Origin: Alphaproteobacteria bacterium
GTDB lineage: Bacteria; Pseudomonadota; Alphaproteobacteria; SMXS01
Assembly: GCA_016124315.1 (NCBI GenBank)
Contig: WGNW01000087.1
Coordinates: forward strand, 1-58,855
Reading direction: 5' to 3'
DNA: 58,855 bases
In this document: piece after piece, positions 18,266 to 26,408 of the stretch
How the letters are laid out: every line of letters begins with the position of its first letter
Numbering within the stretch: position 1 is the stretch's first letter
The notes under the pieces: model-generated
What the model saw: the letters and a program-made list of their open reading frames with translations, nothing else
What the model was told of the DNA's origin: nothing
Database searches by the model: none
Translations under genes and position numbers: made by a program

Positions 18266-20455
18266 ATGGCCGAGGCGACAACCGAAGAAGCCGAGTCCCG
18301 CGGGGACGGCGTTGCGCGGGTCGTGCGATGGGATTTCGCCATCAACGGCCTTGCCTTCGGTCTCGCACAGCCTTTTTTGAAAGGGACGGTCCGGATCGAC
18401 CTTCCGCAGAACCCGGCCTGGGAAGAAGCGGAGGACCTGATCGGCGGCGTGCTCTCCTGCGCGGCGGCATTCAACCGAACCGCGCCGTCCGAGGACGAAC
18501 TGCTGATCGCGCGGCTGATCCGCTGGACGGCGGCGCTGGAAGCCGCCGTGGGCGCCCCCGACCTGGAGCGCGGCAGGATGCTGGGCGCGATTCGCGAGAA
18601 GCGCCTCTATTCGATCGCCCTGCCGACCCTGGATCACAACCTCACGTCGCGCGCCTTCAAGGCCGTAGTCAGCCTTTACGGCGCCCGGCTTGCGAACGCC
18701 GACGGGCCCCGTCTCGCGGCGGCGGGCGAGGAGCTAGAAGCGTTCCTCAAGACCGCGAAAGTCTCGATGTTCGGCGGTTCCAACACGCTGCGGCTGCTGG
18801 AAGCGGCCCATAAGCGCCGGATGCCCTGGAGCCACCTGGCCGGTAACGCCTTCGTCATCGGGCATGGCGCGCGGGCGCGCTGGATCGACAGCTCGTTCAC
18901 CGACCAGACCGGCGTGGTCGGCACCAACCTCGCCCGCAACAAGGCGGCCGCCGCAAGCCTGCTTCGCCAGTCGGGCATCCCCGTGCCGGCGCATGGACGG
19001 GCCGCGGACGTCGCCTCGGCGCAGCGCATTGCCAAGGAACTGGGCTATCCCGTGGTGGTGAAGCCCATGGACAGGGACGGCGGCCTGGGCGTCTCCGCGG
19101 GCATCGCCTCGCCTGAACGTCTGGAAAGGGCGTTCAACGAAGCCCTGAAGATCTCGAGCAACGTGCTGGTGGAAAAGCATGTGGAGGGGCGCGATTACCG
19201 CCTGATCGTCCACGACGGCGAGCTGATCTGGGCGCTGGAGAGGGTTCCGGGCGGCGTGACCGGCGACGGGCGGCGGACGGTGCGCGAGCTCGTCGACGCC
19301 GTCAACGCCGATCCCGCCCGCCGCAAGGAGCCCTGGGCGCCGCTCAAGCCGCTGGAGTTGAACGACGAGGCGATGGACCTGCTCGCGGAGGCAGGGCTGG
19401 ACGGCGACAGCGTGCTCGAGGTCGGCCGACGGCTGCGGCTTCGGCGCGCCGCCAACATCGCGTCGGGCGGCACGCCGGTGGCCGTGCTCGACAAGGTGCA
19501 TCCGGTCAACCGCGAACTGGCCGAGCGGGCGGCGAAGGTGATGCGCCTCGACCTGGCGGGGGTCGACCTTCTGATCCCCGACATCTCCGTGCCCTGGACC
19601 GAGAGCGGCGGCGCCGTGTGCGAGGTCAACGCCCAGCCCACCATCGGCGCCACCACCGCCTCGCACCTCTATGGCGAGATACTGGGCAGGATGATCGTGG
19701 CGAACGGGCGTATTCCCATCGCGCTGATCGTCGGCGCCCCGGAGGAATCGCCAGTGCCCGAACTGGTCGCGCGGATGCTGGCCGCCACCGGGCGGCGGGT
19801 CGGACTGGCCACCCCCAAGGTCCTCAGGATCGGCGGCCGGCCGGCGGAGGCGCCGTCGTTCGACGCCTACGGCTATTGCCGGTTCATGCTGCTCTCGGCG
19901 GATGTCGAAGCCGCGGTGCTTTCCGTATCGAGCCGGTCCGTGCTGGCTTCGTGCCTGCCGTTCGACCGCGCCAGCGTCGTCTGTCTCGCCGGCACCGAGA
20001 TCAGCGGCGCGCAGGACCACCGCGCGGACTTGAACACCCTCATGCGCATGGTGCTGCCCATGACCTGGGGACCCGTCGTGGTGAACGCCGAGCATCCGGA
20101 GCTCGTGGCCCTGCTGTCGGTGATCCGCGGCGGCACGATCACGCTGGCGGCCGCCGATGGCGACGCGCCGGCCCTCGCCGCCCACCGGGACGCGGGCGGG
20201 GCGACGGCGGCGATCGAGGGTGTGGCCGGCGCTCGTGAACTGGTCTACGGACCGCGCAGGGGAGACTTCGTGCGACTCCCGCTGGACTCCGGTGGCAGGG
20301 ATGCGCTGGCCTGCACGCCCGCCGACATCGCCCTGGCGGCTTCGGCCGCCTTCGCCGTGGGGTGCACGCCGGCACAGATCCAGACCGGACTGGGCGGCCT
20401 GCGCCTCCTGGAGCGCGCCAGGCTCGCCCGCGCGAAAGCTACAGAGCCATCCTGA
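18266..20455 (+). CDS. Cyanophycin-synthetase-like ATP-grasp ligase with inactive Mur-like domain
   Basis: 729 residues, arranged like CphA: an N-terminal region (~1-220), an ATP-grasp module (~225-470) and a C-terminal Mur-ligase-like region (~480-729). ATP-grasp residues are present: YPVVVKPMD with K266, LVEKHVEGRDYRLIV, GGVTGDGRRTV, and the metal-binding pair in VCEVNAQP (E453, N455). In true CphA1 the next block is GRIPI-x-x-V-TGTNGKT; here it reads GRIPIALIVGAPEES (loop at 490-495), so the second ATP site should be dead although the fold continues (RVGLATPKVLRIGGRP). It should form one kind of amide bond through an acyl-phosphate; the substrate is unknown. No cyanophycinase is nearby. 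The 3' end overlaps the convergent chrA-like gene by 17 nt. Confidence 0.82.
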   Translation: MAEATTEEAESRGDGVARVVRWDFAINGLAFGLAQPFLKGTVRIDLPQNPAWEEAEDLIGGVLSCAAAFNRTAPSEDELLIARLIRWTAALEAAVGAPDLERGRMLGAIREKRLYSIALPTLDHNLTSRAFKAVVSLYGARLANADGPRLAAAGEELEAFLKTAKVSMFGGSNTLRLLEAAHKRRMPWSHLAGNAFVIGHGARARWIDSSFTDQTGVVGTNLARNKAAAASLLRQSGIPVPAHGRAADVASAQRIAKELGYPVVVKPMDRDGGLGVSAGIASPERLERAFNEALKISSNVLVEKHVEGRDYRLIVHDGELIWALERVPGGVTGDGRRTVRELVDAVNADPARRKEPWAPLKPLELNDEAMDLLAEAGLDGDSVLEVGRRLRLRRAANIASGGTPVAVLDKVHPVNRELAERAAKVMRLDLAGVDLLIPDISVPWTESGGAVCEVNAQPTIGATTASHLYGEILGRMIVANGRIPIALIVGAPEESPVPELVARMLAATGRRVGLATPKVLRIGGRPAEAPSFDAYGYCRFMLLSADVEAAVLSVSSRSVLASCLPFDRASVVCLAGTEISGAQDHRADLNTLMRMVLPMTWGPVVVNAEHPELVALLSVIRGGTITLAAADGDAPALAAHRDAGGATAAIEGVAGARELVYGPRRGDFVRLPLDSGGRDALACTPADIALAASAAFAVGCTPAQIQTGLGGLRLLERARLARAKATEPS

Positions 20456-21788
20456 GGAGGGCGCCGCCGGCGGCGCAGCCGCCCAGCACCGCGATCAGCC
20501 CGAGGCGGAAGCGCAGCAGGGCCACCATCGCGGCGCCGGTCACCAGCAGCGCGGCGGGATCGAGCGCCCGCGGATCGGGAAGCTCCAGGAAGACCGGCCC
20601 CCACGAAACCGCCTGCTGCGCGCTGAACAGCACATGCAGCGCAAACCAGAGGGCGAGGTTGAGGATGACGCCGACCACCGCGGCGGTGACGGCCGCCAGC
20701 GCCAGCGACAGCCGACGGTCGGCGATCACCCGCTCCACGTAGGGTGCGCCCAGCAGAATCCACAGGAAGCAGGGCGCGAAGGTCACCCAGGTGGCGAGAA
20801 GCGCGCCCAGCATGGCGCCGACCAGCGGGTCCACGCCGGCCGCCTCGCGGAACCCGGCGATGAACCCCACATAGGTCAGCACCAGGATCAGCGGTCCTGG
20901 CGTGGTCTCGGCGAGGGCGAGGCCGTCGAGCATCTCGCCCGGGCGCAGCCAGCCCAGGCCGGTGACCGCTTCCTGGGCGACATAGGCGAGCACGGCGTAG
21001 GCGCCGCCGAAGGTCACCACCGCCATCTTGGAGAAGAAAACGGCCATCGGTGCATAGACGCTGTGCCAGCCGAAGACGGCGGCGAACAGCAGCGGCAGGC
21101 TGGCCCACACCGTCCCCCAGACGGCGATGGTCGAGAGCGCCCGGCGCCAGGTCGGGCGGACCGCAGGCAGGCTGTCGGTGGCGCGGGGCGGCTCCTTCTC
21201 AGCGTCCGCAGGCGGTTTCAGCAGGTCCGGCCGGCGCCCCGCGACGGCGTAGCCAACCAGGCCGGCGCCGGCGATCACCACGGGAAAGGGCAGGTGCAGG
21301 AGAAAGAGGGCCAGAAAGGCGAGGGCGGCGATCGTCTCCATCAGCCGCGTCTTGAGCGCCCGCCCGGCGATCCGCAGCAGCGCCTGAACGACGATCGCCA
21401 GCACCGCCGCCTTGAGACCGAAGAACAGCGTCTCCAGCCACGCGGTTTCCTGGAACAGCATGTAGGCGGTGCTGAGCCCGAGGATGACCACGAAGCCGGG
21501 CAGGATGAACAGCAGGCCGGCTGCCAGGGCGCCCGCCGTCCGGTGCATCAGCCATCCCACATAGGTGGCGAGCTGTTGGGCCTCCGGGCCGGGCAGCAGC
21601 ATGCAGTAGTTGAGGGCGTGGAGGAAGCGCGTCTCGCCGATCCAGCCCTTCTCCTCCACCAGGATGCGGTGCATCAGGGCGATCTGGCCGGCGGGCCCGC
21701 CGAAGCCGAGCACGCCGATCCTGGCCCAGGTCCGCAAGGCTTCACCGAACGGGACGGGTCTGGAAGGGTCGGTGGCGGCGCTGTCCAT
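20439..21788 (-). CDS. chrA: ChrA-type chromate transporter
   Basis: 449-residue two-domain CHR family transporter (long-chain type). The N-terminal half has GVLGFGGPAGQIALMH and the LPGPEAQQLATYVGW motif. The C-terminal half repeats the theme with MAVVTFGGAYAVLAYV and LAETTPGPLILVLTYVGF. About 10-12 membrane segments are expected, with a charged linker near residues 195-215. Family role: chromate/sulfate export or exchange at the inner membrane; not every member confers chromate resistance. Start supported by AGAGGAAAC before the ATG. It overlaps the 3' end of the ATP-grasp gene by 17 nt in convergent orientation, and is followed upstream by the DUF4336 gene on the same strand. Confidence 0.92.
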   Translation of the reverse strand: MDSAATDPSRPVPFGEALRTWARIGVLGFGGPAGQIALMHRILVEEKGWIGETRFLHALNYCMLLPGPEAQQLATYVGWLMHRTAGALAAGLLFILPGFVVILGLSTAYMLFQETAWLETLFFGLKAAVLAIVVQALLRIAGRALKTRLMETIAALAFLALFLLHLPFPVVIAGAGLVGYAVAGRRPDLLKPPADAEKEPPRATDSLPAVRPTWRRALSTIAVWGTVWASLPLLFAAVFGWHSVYAPMAVFFSKMAVVTFGGAYAVLAYVAQEAVTGLGWLRPGEMLDGLALAETTPGPLILVLTYVGFIAGFREAAGVDPLVGAMLGALLATWVTFAPCFLWILLGAPYVERVIADRRLSLALAAVTAAVVGVILNLALWFALHVLFSAQQAVSWGPVFLELPDPRALDPAALLVTGAAMVALLRFRLGLIAVLGGCAAGGALLRMAL

Positions 21789-21812
21789 GTTTCCTCTCTG
21801 CGGGTAGGCCGC

Positions 21813-22559
21813 TCAGCCCAGCAGCCAGCCGAACGCTCGGCGCAGGGCCGCCACGCCGTCGGTTTCGAACCATCGGCCGTGGGCGATGACGATTCTCTCC
21901 GGCCGCCACGCGATCATCCGCTCGACCGCCGTGCGCAGCGCCTCTCGCTGGTGGCGGAAGGTGAGGCGCATATCGCGCGGCATGCCGCCATGGGGCGCCA
22001 GCACGCCTCCGAGCCGGGCGACGAGCCGGAACGCCGGTCCGAGCCGCTCGGCCTCGAAGTTCTCGATCAGGTCGGTGAGCACCAGGGTCCGGCTGGGCCG
22101 ATGGAAAAAGACGATCTCGGTCATGAAGTCGCCGGCGACGGGCAGCGTGTCGATCTCCTTGTCCCACGGATAGCCCGCCGACCCGTCAAGCGTGCGCGCC
22201 TCGAAATCGATCCGGTCGCCGGCCTGCCGCCGGACCTTCGGCGCCAGATAGACCTCGGCGCCGGGAAACGCGGCGCGCCAGTCGGGGATCCACCAGTAGT
22301 GAAGCCGGTTGGGCCCGACGATCCAGCGCACCCTGCCTTCGCGCTCGACGGCGCGCCGCAAGTCGGGCGTCAGCCGGGTGGGGGAATGCACGAACAGGTC
22401 GTCGTCGGCGAGGCGGAGGATCGTCATGCGGGTCGGGAACGAGAACTTCGGCCAGGGCATGCCGAAGCGGATGACCGGGCCATCGACCACCCACACGTCC
22501 GGAGCCACGTCCTTCAGCGTGTCGAGGGGCGCGTAGGTGGTGGCAGCAGGCTGTCGCAT
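21813..22559 (-). CDS. DUF4336 domain protein (metallo-beta-lactamase-like fold)
   Basis: 248 residues. The pattern LFVHSPTRLTPDLRRAV, WIVGPNRLHYWWIPDW and FPGAEVYLAPKVR is that of DUF4336, a family with a degenerate metallo-beta-lactamase-like fold. IVIAHGRWF near the C-terminus could hold one of the remaining metal ligands. No demonstrated reaction is known to me. It lies 24 nt upstream of chrA on the same strand, so cotranscription is likely, but no functional link is evident. Confidence 0.82.
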   Translation of the reverse strand: MRQPAATTYAPLDTLKDVAPDVWVVDGPVIRFGMPWPKFSFPTRMTILRLADDDLFVHSPTRLTPDLRRAVEREGRVRWIVGPNRLHYWWIPDWRAAFPGAEVYLAPKVRRQAGDRIDFEARTLDGSAGYPWDKEIDTLPVAGDFMTEIVFFHRPSRTLVLTDLIENFEAERLGPAFRLVARLGGVLAPHGGMPRDMRLTFRHQREALRTAVERMIAWRPERIVIAHGRWFETDGVAALRRAFGWLLG

Positions 22560-22690
22560 GTCTCAGGATGCCTATGGTAGCCCAGCATGGTGACTGTCCC
22601 ATGTCGGCGGCGCAATGTCGCCGGACTTTCCAGCCCTGGCGAACCTTCCTATGCTCTGGGCCGTTCCGGAAGGCGCGAGAGGAGTGAGCG

Positions 22691-23575
22691 ATGGCCGAAA
22701 AGGTGGCGTTCCTGGGCCTGGGCGTGATGGGCTTTCCCATGGCGGGCCACCTCCAGGCGGCGGGATACGAGGTGACCGTCTACAACCGCACCGCCGCCCG
22801 GGCCGAGTCCTGGGTCGAGAGACATGGCGGCCGTGCCGCCGCCACGCCGGCGGAAGCGGCCGCGGGCCGCGCGCTGGTGTTCTCCTGCGTCGGCAACGAC
22901 GACGACGTGCGCCAGGTCATCCTGGGCAGGGCGGGGGCGTTTTCGTCCATGGAAAAGGGCAGTGTCCTGGTCGATCACACCACCGCATCCGCCACCCTTG
23001 CCCGCGAGTTGGACGAGGCCGGCAAGGAGCACGGCATCGGCGTGCTCGACGCGCCTGTCTCGGGCGGCCAGGCCGGGGCGGAGAACGGCAAGCTGACGGT
23101 GATGGTGGGAGGCGATCCGGCCGTCTTCGCCAGGGCCGAGAAGGCCATGCAGGTCTACGCCAAGGCGGTGCGGCTGATGGGGCCCGCCGGCCACGGCCAG
23201 CTCACCAAGATGGTCAACCAGATCTGCATCGCCGGCGTGGTGCAGGGGCTCTCCGAGGGCATCCATTTCGCCAAGCAGGCGGGCCTCGACCCGCGCGCGG
23301 TGGTCGACGTGATCCGCCACGGCGCCGCCCAGAGCTGGCAGATGGAGAACCGCTACGAAACCATGGCCGACGGGCTGTTCGAGCACGGCTTCGCCGTCGA
23401 CTGGATGCGCAAGGATCTGGGCATGGCCATCGACGAGGCGCGCCGCAACGGCGCCCACCTGCCGCTCACGGCCCTCGTCGACCAGTTCTACGGCGAGGTG
23501 CAGGGGCTGGGCGGCAACCGCTGGGACACCTCCAGCCTGATCGCCCGGCTGGAGGCGCTGACCCGGCGCGACTGA
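22691..23575 (+). CDS. Tartronate semialdehyde reductase-like beta-hydroxyacid dehydrogenase
   Basis: 294-residue NAD(P)-dependent beta-hydroxyacid dehydrogenase. Dinucleotide motif GLGVMGFPMAGHL near the N-terminus, substrate signature DAPVSGGQAGAENGKLTVM in mid-protein, and the catalytic lysine in GHGQLTKMVNQ. 3-Hydroxyisobutyrate dehydrogenase, 2-hydroxy-3-oxopropionate reductase (GarR/GlxR) and related enzymes look alike. The deciding clue is the downstream glycerate 2-kinase, whose ATG overlaps this stop codon, so reduction of tartronate semialdehyde to D-glycerate is the best guess. Start supported by GAGGAG 7 nt upstream of the ATG. Confidence 0.88.
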   Translation: MAEKVAFLGLGVMGFPMAGHLQAAGYEVTVYNRTAARAESWVERHGGRAAATPAEAAAGRALVFSCVGNDDDVRQVILGRAGAFSSMEKGSVLVDHTTASATLARELDEAGKEHGIGVLDAPVSGGQAGAENGKLTVMVGGDPAVFARAEKAMQVYAKAVRLMGPAGHGQLTKMVNQICIAGVVQGLSEGIHFAKQAGLDPRAVVDVIRHGAAQSWQMENRYETMADGLFEHGFAVDWMRKDLGMAIDEARRNGAHLPLTALVDQFYGEVQGLGGNRWDTSSLIARLEALTRRD

Positions 23576-24801
23576 TGGCGGGCGCGCTGCTGCGGCGGAT
23601 GTTCGAGGCGGCCGTCGCCGCCGCCCAGCCGGAGAACTGCCTGCCGCCGCACCTGCCGCCGCCGCCCGCCGGTCGCACCGTCGTGGTGGGCGCCGGCAAG
23701 GCCAGCGCCGAGATGGCGCGGGTATTGGAGGCGCATTATCCCGCACCGGTCGAGGGCCTTGTCGCCACCCGCTACGGCCATGCCGTGCCGACCCGGTCCG
23801 TGGAGGTGGTCGAGGCCGGACATCCGGTGCCGGACGCCAATGGCGAGGCGGCGGCCCGGCGCATGCTTGCCCTGGTCGCCGGCCTCGCCGAGGACGACCT
23901 GGTGATCTGCCTGCTGTCGGGCGGCGGCTCGGCGCTGCTGCCGATGCCCGCGCCGGGCCTGACCCTGGACGACAAGCGGGCGGTGACCGGCGCGCTGCTG
24001 CGGGCCGGCGCCACCATCGCCGAGATCAATTGCGTGCGCCGGCATCTCTCGGCGATCAAGGGCGGCCGGCTCGCCCTCGCCGCGCGCCCGGCGCGGCTGC
24101 TGACGCTGGCCATCTCCGACGTCGCCGGCGACGACCCGCTGGTCATCGCCTCCGGCCCGACCGTGCCGGACCCGACCAGCTTCGCCGATGCCCGCGCCAT
24201 CGTCGCCCGTTATGGCCTCGTCGTGCCGGACGGGGTGCGGCGGCACCTGGAGACGGCGCGGGACGAGCCGTCGGCCCCCTGGGGCGACTACGTGCTGATC
24301 GCCCGGCCGGCGCAGGCCGTGGCGGCGGCGGCAGAGGTGGTGCGGGCCGCCGGCTACCGGCCCGTCCTGCTGGGCGACGCGGTGGAGGGCGAGGCCGCCG
24401 CGGTGGGCGCGGCACATGCGCGGCTTGCCCGGGAGCATCTGGCACGGGGCGAGAAGGTCGCCCTCGTCTCTGGTGGGGAAGTGACGGTCACCGTCAGGGG
24501 AGACGGCATCGGCGGCCCCAGCCACGAATACGCTCTGTCGCTGATGCTCGGCTGCGGCGGCGCGCCCGGGCTGTCGGGCATCGCCTGCGACACCGACGGC
24601 ATCGACGGCGCCACCGAGGCAGCCGGCGCCTGGTACGACGGCGCCACGCTGGCGCGCGCCGCGGCGCGCGGTCTCGATCCGCGGGCGGCGCAGGCGCGCA
24701 ACGACGCCGGCGGGTTCTTCGCTGCCCTCGGCCAGCAGGTGGTGAGCGGACCGACGCGTACCAACGTCAACGATATCCGGGCGGTGCTTGTCGATCCCTG
24801 A
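23575..24801 (+). CDS. Glycerate 2-kinase (MOFRL/DUF4147 family)
   Basis: 408 residues. N-terminal DUF4147 domain with VVVGAGKASAEMARVLE and the LLSGGGSALLPMP loop; KGGRLA and LAISDVAGDDPLVIASGP follow; the C-terminal MOFRL domain has LVSGGEVTVTVRG and ACDTDGIDG. This is the glycerate 2-kinase (GckA/TtuD) family, ATP-dependent phosphorylation of D-glycerate to 2-phosphoglycerate. The ATG at 23575 shares the sequence TGATG with the reductase stop, so the pair is translationally coupled and forms the last two steps of glyoxylate/glycolate (glycerate pathway) assimilation. Confidence 0.92.
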   Translation: MAGALLRRMFEAAVAAAQPENCLPPHLPPPPAGRTVVVGAGKASAEMARVLEAHYPAPVEGLVATRYGHAVPTRSVEVVEAGHPVPDANGEAAARRMLALVAGLAEDDLVICLLSGGGSALLPMPAPGLTLDDKRAVTGALLRAGATIAEINCVRRHLSAIKGGRLALAARPARLLTLAISDVAGDDPLVIASGPTVPDPTSFADARAIVARYGLVVPDGVRRHLETARDEPSAPWGDYVLIARPAQAVAAAAEVVRAAGYRPVLLGDAVEGEAAAVGAAHARLAREHLARGEKVALVSGGEVTVTVRGDGIGGPSHEYALSLMLGCGGAPGLSGIACDTDGIDGATEAAGAWYDGATLARAAARGLDPRAAQARNDAGGFFAALGQQVVSGPTRTNVNDIRAVLVDP

Positions 24802-24862
24802 TCGCTGTCGCCTAGAGCATATGTTCGTGTTACGTTCCGACAATTCGGGCAGGAGCGTTGCG

Positions 24863-25465
24863 ATGACCATGAAACTCTATTGGGCACCGAAGAGCCGGGC
24901 GTTCCGGGCGGCGTGGATGCTGGAGGAGTCGGGCGCGCCCTACGAGCGGGTGCTGGTGGATATCCGCGCCGGCCAGCAGTCCACGCCGGAGTTTGCGCGG
25001 ATCAATCCGATGCAGAAGGTGCCGGCACTGACCGACGGCGAGGCGACGGTGGCCGAATCGGCCGCCATCTGCGCCTATGTCGCCGAACGGGTGCCTGGCG
25101 CCGGGCTTGCGCCGCCCATGGATAGTCCGTTGCGCGGCCGCTACTGGCACCTGCTGTTCTTCGCGGCCTCCTGCATCGAGGGCGCCTTCCTGGAAAAGTT
25201 CGCCAACGTCTCACCGCCCGGCATGTCGGCCGGCTGGGGCAGCCTCGACCGGGTCATGGATGCGCTCGAGGGGTTCGTGACGCCGGGGCCGTGGGTGCTG
25301 GGCGAGCAGTTCACCGCCGCCGACGTGATGATCGGCGCCGACCTCTACTACGGCATCGAACTGTTCGGCCTGTTCGAGCGCAGGCCGGCCTTCGCCGCCT
25401 ATCTGGAGCGGATAACGAAAAGGCCCGCCTTTCAGCGGGCCCTCGCCTTCGACGAAGCCGGATAG
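24863..25465 (+). CDS. Glutathione S-transferase family protein
   Basis: 200 residues. Thioredoxin-like N-domain beginning MTMKLYWAPKSRAFRAAWML, with INPMQKVPALTDGEATVAESAAIC as glutathione-binding signature, then an all-helical C-domain with GEQFTAADVMIGADLY. Start chosen at 24863 because AGGAG lies 7 nt upstream. It follows the glycerate kinase by 61 nt on the same strand and converges with the TetR gene, whose transcription terminator lies inside this gene's last codons. Substrate unknown. Confidence 0.9.
   Translation: MTMKLYWAPKSRAFRAAWMLEESGAPYERVLVDIRAGQQSTPEFARINPMQKVPALTDGEATVAESAAICAYVAERVPGAGLAPPMDSPLRGRYWHLLFFAASCIEGAFLEKFANVSPPGMSAGWGSLDRVMDALEGFVTPGPWVLGEQFTAADVMIGADLYYGIELFGLFERRPAFAAYLERITKRPAFQRALAFDEAG
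25417..25441 (-). terminator. Intrinsic terminator of tetR embedded in the GST coding sequence
   Basis: GGCCCGC (25422-25428) and GCGGGCC (25435-25441) form a perfect 7-bp stem with a 6-nt loop. On the minus strand the stem is followed at once by TTTTCGTT. It lies 26 nt past the stop of the minus-strand TetR gene, but inside codons of the plus-strand glutathione S-transferase (the KRPAFQRA region). Confidence 0.8.
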
Positions 25466-25466
25466 G

Positions 25467-26147
25467 CTATTCGGCGGCCTTGCTCGCCGGACGCGGCCGC
25501 AGTTCGCGCAGCCGGGTCTCCAGGTAATCGAGCATCCGCTCGGTGTGGCTGTCGGGCTTGCCCTCCTTGAGGTTGAGCGCCATGCCGTCGAGCATGTACT
25601 GCAGCAGGTCGAGGGCGATCTCCAGGCCCTCGGGGTCGTCGGCCCATTCGGGAAACAGCTCGCGCGCGGTTTCCGTCCACTCTTCCTCGAACGCCGCCTG
25701 GGCCGGCTCGAGAATCTCGGCCAGTTCCGGGTCGGTCCGCGCCGTCACCTTGAGTTCGACGAAGGCGAAGAACAGCGGGTGGGTGACGTGGTTCCAGTAG
25801 GCGCTCAGCGCCGCGCGCAGCTTGTCGCCGCCGGGCGGGATCGCCGACACTGCCTTGCGGAAGGCTCGCAGGCGCTTGGCATGCAGATAGTCCACCGCCG
25901 CCCGGACCACCTCGGCCTTGGAGGGGAAGTGGTGCAGCATGGCGCCCCGGGAAAGCCCCGCGCGGTCGGCGATCAGGGTCGTTGTCGTACGAGCATAGCC
26001 CGCTTCCACGAAGCAGGCGATCGCCGCCTCGAGCACGCGCCGCTGGGTCGCAGCGCTCTTCTGCGCCTGCCAGCCCATGGACGCGGACTGGGTGCTGTCC
26101 AGGCTCACCTTTACTGGTCGGCGATGCATCCGTCTCGACACAGCCAC
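25467..26147 (-). CDS. TetR/AcrR family transcriptional regulator
   Basis: About 226 residues. N-terminal helix-turn-helix domain: RRVLEAAIACFVEAGYARTT, then IADRAGLSRGAMLHHFPSK (recognition region). The ligand domain has the block ARTDPELAEILEP shared with the other two TetR proteins in this window. Start: AAAGGAGG at 26153-26160 points to the GTG at 26147 (5-nt spacing) or 26141 (11 nt); the first GTG at 26153 is inside the ribosome site. Divergent from the coxG-type operon across about 260 bp that holds two candidate operators, so it probably controls that operon and itself. Confidence 0.88.
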   Translation of the reverse strand: MAVSRRMHRRPVKVSLDSTQSASMGWQAQKSAATQRRVLEAAIACFVEAGYARTTTTLIADRAGLSRGAMLHHFPSKAEVVRAAVDYLHAKRLRAFRKAVSAIPPGGDKLRAALSAYWNHVTHPLFFAFVELKVTARTDPELAEILEPAQAAFEEEWTETARELFPEWADDPEGLEIALDLLQYMLDGMALNLKEGKPDSHTERMLDYLETRLRELRPRPASKAAE

Positions 26148-26175
26148 CGGCACCTCCTTTCAAACAATTCCGACA

Positions 26176-26198
26176 GGAATGTCTAAAAAAGACAATCC
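26176..26198. promoter_or_regulatory. Candidate TetR operator
   Basis: Inverted repeat GGAATGTC - 7 nt (TAAAAAA) - GACAATCC, with 7 of 8 arm positions matching, centred 40 bp upstream of the tetR start. Size, A/T centre and position between divergent genes fit a TetR-family operator; binding is inferred. Confidence 0.5.
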
Positions 26199-26323
26199 AA
26201 CGAGAATGTAGCTTTTTTGCCCCGCCGTCGCCAGCGTCGATTTGCGGAGCATCTGCATGCCTGCCTTGTGGATTCGCTGAATCCGCGGCGTGTTGCCCCG
26301 AAACGAGGCGCGGCACAAAACGC

Positions 26324-26335
26324 TTTGATATCAAA
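26324..26335. promoter_or_regulatory. Palindrome TTTGATATCAAA upstream of coxG
   Basis: Perfect 12-bp AT-rich palindrome about 74 bp before the coxG-type start, striking in a very GC-rich region. A TATACA hexamer at 26376-26381 could be a -10 element between it and the gene. Candidate binding site for a dimeric regulator. Confidence 0.4.
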
Positions 26336-26408
26336 AGCAGAGGTTCTAGTTTTCACTCGGAACGGGCACCCTGCCTATACACATCTGCGTTGGAAGAGGG
26401 GTTTTTCC

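Noticed and set aside
18266-20455. Annotation as an ordinary cyanophycin synthetase
   Set aside because: The Mur-type ATP loop is missing and no cyanophycinase is nearby, so normal Asp-Arg polymer synthesis is not supported.
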